Below are positions 63,201 through 64,000 of a stretch of 64,000 nucleotides of DNA, piece by piece. The notes beneath the pieces were generated by a model, which was not told the origin of the DNA, ran no database searches, and saw nothing but the letters and a program-made list of their open reading frames with translations. Each line of letters opens with the position of its first letter. Positions within the stretch are counted from its first letter, which is position 1. Origin of the DNA: Antedon bifida (lineage: Eukaryota; Echinodermata; Crinoidea; Comatulida; Antedonidae). The stretch is taken from positions 808,501 to 872,500 of the forward strand of contig OY727103.1 of NCBI GenBank assembly GCA_963402885.1. The letters run 5' to 3'. The position numbers were made by a program, and so were the translations under genes.

Positions 63201-64000
63201 AGTCAATCTTTAGCCATGACATTGATGTTTGATATGAAGAATAGAACGCATTCCCTTCTGTGTACCGGTAATCATTAAACGAAGCAATGGGGACGCCATT
63301 ATGTGTCCAAAATATGTACATGTCGTCGGATTCCGATATGTTTTTAAACTCGCAATAGAAGATGAAGAAGTTGCTTAGCGGAGTGGTGAATTCTTGCTTT
63401 GTGTCAGTACTGACAGGCATCCACGAATCACCTGCAAAAAACAATAGAAAAATACATACAATAAGTATGAAGTGTAGGTTCTATGGCGTTGTTACCTTAC
63501 TTTGGCACATATGGCGTTTCATACGTATAATACATGAGCTCAAAATTCAGACATAAATCGAAACGCCGACTGGTGGACTAACATAAAAAAAGTCTTGGGG
63601 CAAGTCTATATTCAATGATACGCAATATAAAATACAGAAATCATGAATAAACCAATACGGTAGTGTTCCCATAGAACATATATACCGGCAAAATGCGCTT
63701 CTAATAATTCTTGTAAACTAAATTACCTTGACGGGTATACATGGAGCAATCAGGATACACACTAGAACTCTCGCTGCCACCAATCGGATATCCTTGTAAA
63801 TCAACACACCAACAAGTTCCTTCAGCTGGTCTACATTGAACAGCTTCATAGTCACCATAAGCATTACAACTTGGTATATGTGTAGCTGAGTTTGATAGAA
63901 TGCTGTTATACTCTTCTTCGCTCAACATTCCCATGATGATGTTCATATTGTTGGCGTCATTTCCGGTCAACAGACCTCTTATTAGTTTCCCCGTTTTTCT
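59928..64000 (-). CDS. Gene B: TY / Ig / antistasin-like / TY / TY / Ig protein (5' partial)
   Basis: Eight exons on the minus strand join in frame: 64000-63727, 63431-63108, 62956-62843, 62477-62405, 62030-61887, 61764-61706, 61016-60654 and 60265-59928. The phases follow the gene A rules (1-1 modules; TY split 2-2). It is convergent with gene A, about 9 kb apart at the 3' ends, and most likely a paralogue born of the same locus. Two of its TY domains keep CWC, so cysteine-protease (thyropin) inhibition is more plausible here than for most gene A TYs; this is inference. The 5' end lies beyond the window. Confidence 0.82.
60468..60633. mobile_element. MITE family B, complete
   Basis: Ends AAGCTTAGTTCCCACTATGA and its near-complement; centre GTTGACCAATGGCAAGCGAC. 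In a gene B intron. Confidence 0.85.
60654..61016 (-). CDS. Gene B: TY domain 3, single exon with extra cysteines
   Basis: CIDQTTDTTTQH, then GDCTGLPPIIRC, LPVC, CWCIDENGDELDE and VWC. CWCID is canonical but the C1-C2 region is long and extra cysteines precede the core. The exon layout is that of 50405-50611 in gene A. Confidence 0.75.
61073..61490. mobile_element. Foldback MITE family A split by an insertion
   Basis: The 5' end TAAAGCCTTGTCTACGCTAT is at 61073; the centre and 3' end resume at 61351 and finish at 61490. The 260-bp interruption begins with TCTTCTTCTTC and is T/C-rich with a TAATAA microsatellite. Confidence 0.7.
61706..61764 (-). CDS. Gene B: TY domain 2, second exon (no C4)
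   Basis: RICVDKMSGQVSG and PDC. Arginine replaces the first cysteine of CxC. Together with the first exon, C3 and C4 are both missing, as in the divergent gene A domains. Confidence 0.82.
61776..61873. mobile_element. MITE family B, 5' truncated
   Basis: TTGACCAATCATAAGC centre and CAACGGGAACCAAGCTTTA end. Confidence 0.7.
61887..62030 (-). CDS. Gene B: TY domain 2, first exon (no C3)
   Basis: CEAKRQLIKRQLQELD, PQCDADGNYKLLQK, then a phase-2 donor. The cysteine that should follow GNYxxxQ is lysine. Confidence 0.82.
62183..62275 (+). mobile_element. tRNA-derived SINE fragment
   Basis: A box CTTGGTGATTATA at 62196 and B box GGGTTCAATCCTG at 62238, spaced as in tRNA promoters. Confidence 0.65.
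62405..62477 (-). CDS. Gene B: linker exon
   Basis: 73 nt, VLWVSGIYQMQREIFQSFG, phase 1 in and phase 2 out. It takes the place of the micro-exons that open the gene A TY cassettes, but is longer and not acidic. Confidence 0.7.
62620..62710. mobile_element. Near-perfect palindrome, about 38-bp arms, 14-nt loop
   Basis: GGAAGGGTTTGTGAGCAAAC starts the left arm (62620-62657) and its complement ends the right arm (62672-62710); only one extra base disturbs pairing. The flanks (GCATGATGG and CCATGCG) extend it further. Probably a foldback MITE, in a gene B intron. Confidence 0.75.
62843..62956 (-). CDS. Gene B: antistasin-like domain
   Basis: CIIQDCDKYCGMGHRNDENG then CRTCEC: the six-cysteine pattern of the gene A domains with the NDENGC core. 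The predicted P1 residue is D. It is the only antistasin-like domain of gene B in the window. Confidence 0.87.
63108..63431 (-). CDS. Gene B: Ig domain
   Basis: Acceptor TTTTTTGCAG, first codons GDSWMPV. IFYCEFKN, MYIFWTHNGVP and DVGSYGCEIADTS give both cysteines and the tryptophan. Phase 1-1. Confidence 0.85.
63727..64000 (-). CDS. Gene B: TY domain with CWCVD (runs off the window)
   Basis: Reads SCNAYGDYEAVQC, CWCVDLQGYPIGGS and YPDC, then a phase-1 donor at 63726-63725. The exon is open to the window edge, so the first cysteine and acceptor lie outside. NAYGDY echoes the GYGNY of the divergent gene A domains. Confidence 0.82.

Overview
This is an animal genome window: many small exons with GT-AG introns, AT-rich introns full of MITEs, SINEs, LINE tails and minisatellites, and secreted multidomain proteins. 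The domain mix (antistasin-like, thyroglobulin type-1, Ig, FN3, CUB) and the repeat load suggest a marine invertebrate, most likely a deuterostome such as an echinoderm. That assignment is inference; no species marker was recognised.

Gene A (+ strand, before position 1 to the stop at 50717-50719) fills most of the window. I could follow 128 exons by hand with every splice phase closing, giving about 14.7 kb of coding sequence (about 4,900 codons); the 5' end lies outside. The order is CUB (160-599); eight antistasin-like domains joined by short acidic V/T/E linkers (793-5859); six FN3 (6055-8444); a ten-exon antistasin/linker block present twice through a recent 3.2-kb tandem duplication (8587-11499 and 11775-14749); linkers, an antistasin-like domain and a first thyroglobulin-1 (TY) domain (15110-16690); antistasin-like exons including a ten-exon array with a period of about 190 bp (17225-21142); six Ig (21580-25935); two FN3 (26162-27014); five antistasin-like domains (27481-29853); a TY / divergent-TY / Ig unit present twice (30198-32210 and 34450-36645) separated by three more antistasin-like domains; then twelve three-part TY cassettes, ten of them opened by a micro-exon of 16-25 nt, and a single-exon TY with the C-terminus (36818-50719).

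Gene B (- strand, 59928 to beyond 64000) runs tail to tail towards gene A and uses the same parts: TY, Ig, antistasin-like, two more TY, Ig. It is probably a shorter paralogue. Both proteins look secreted. Antistasins inhibit serine proteases and thyropin-type TY domains inhibit cysteine cathepsins, so the pair may be polyvalent protease inhibitors or matrix proteins of defence; this role is inference.

The 9-kb gap between the genes (50.7-59.9 kb) has no convincing protein gene. It holds a minus-strand series of exon-like blocks that may be a spliced non-coding RNA (53401-54850) and a 22-bp array carrying nine exact POU octamers (55763-55961). Introns carry at least a dozen copies of one TA-flanked foldback MITE, a second MITE family, a pogo-like MITE, tRNA-derived SINEs, LINE 3' ends, and minisatellites of 11, 18 and 24 bp. 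I recognised no retroviral, LTR or other capsid-bearing element.
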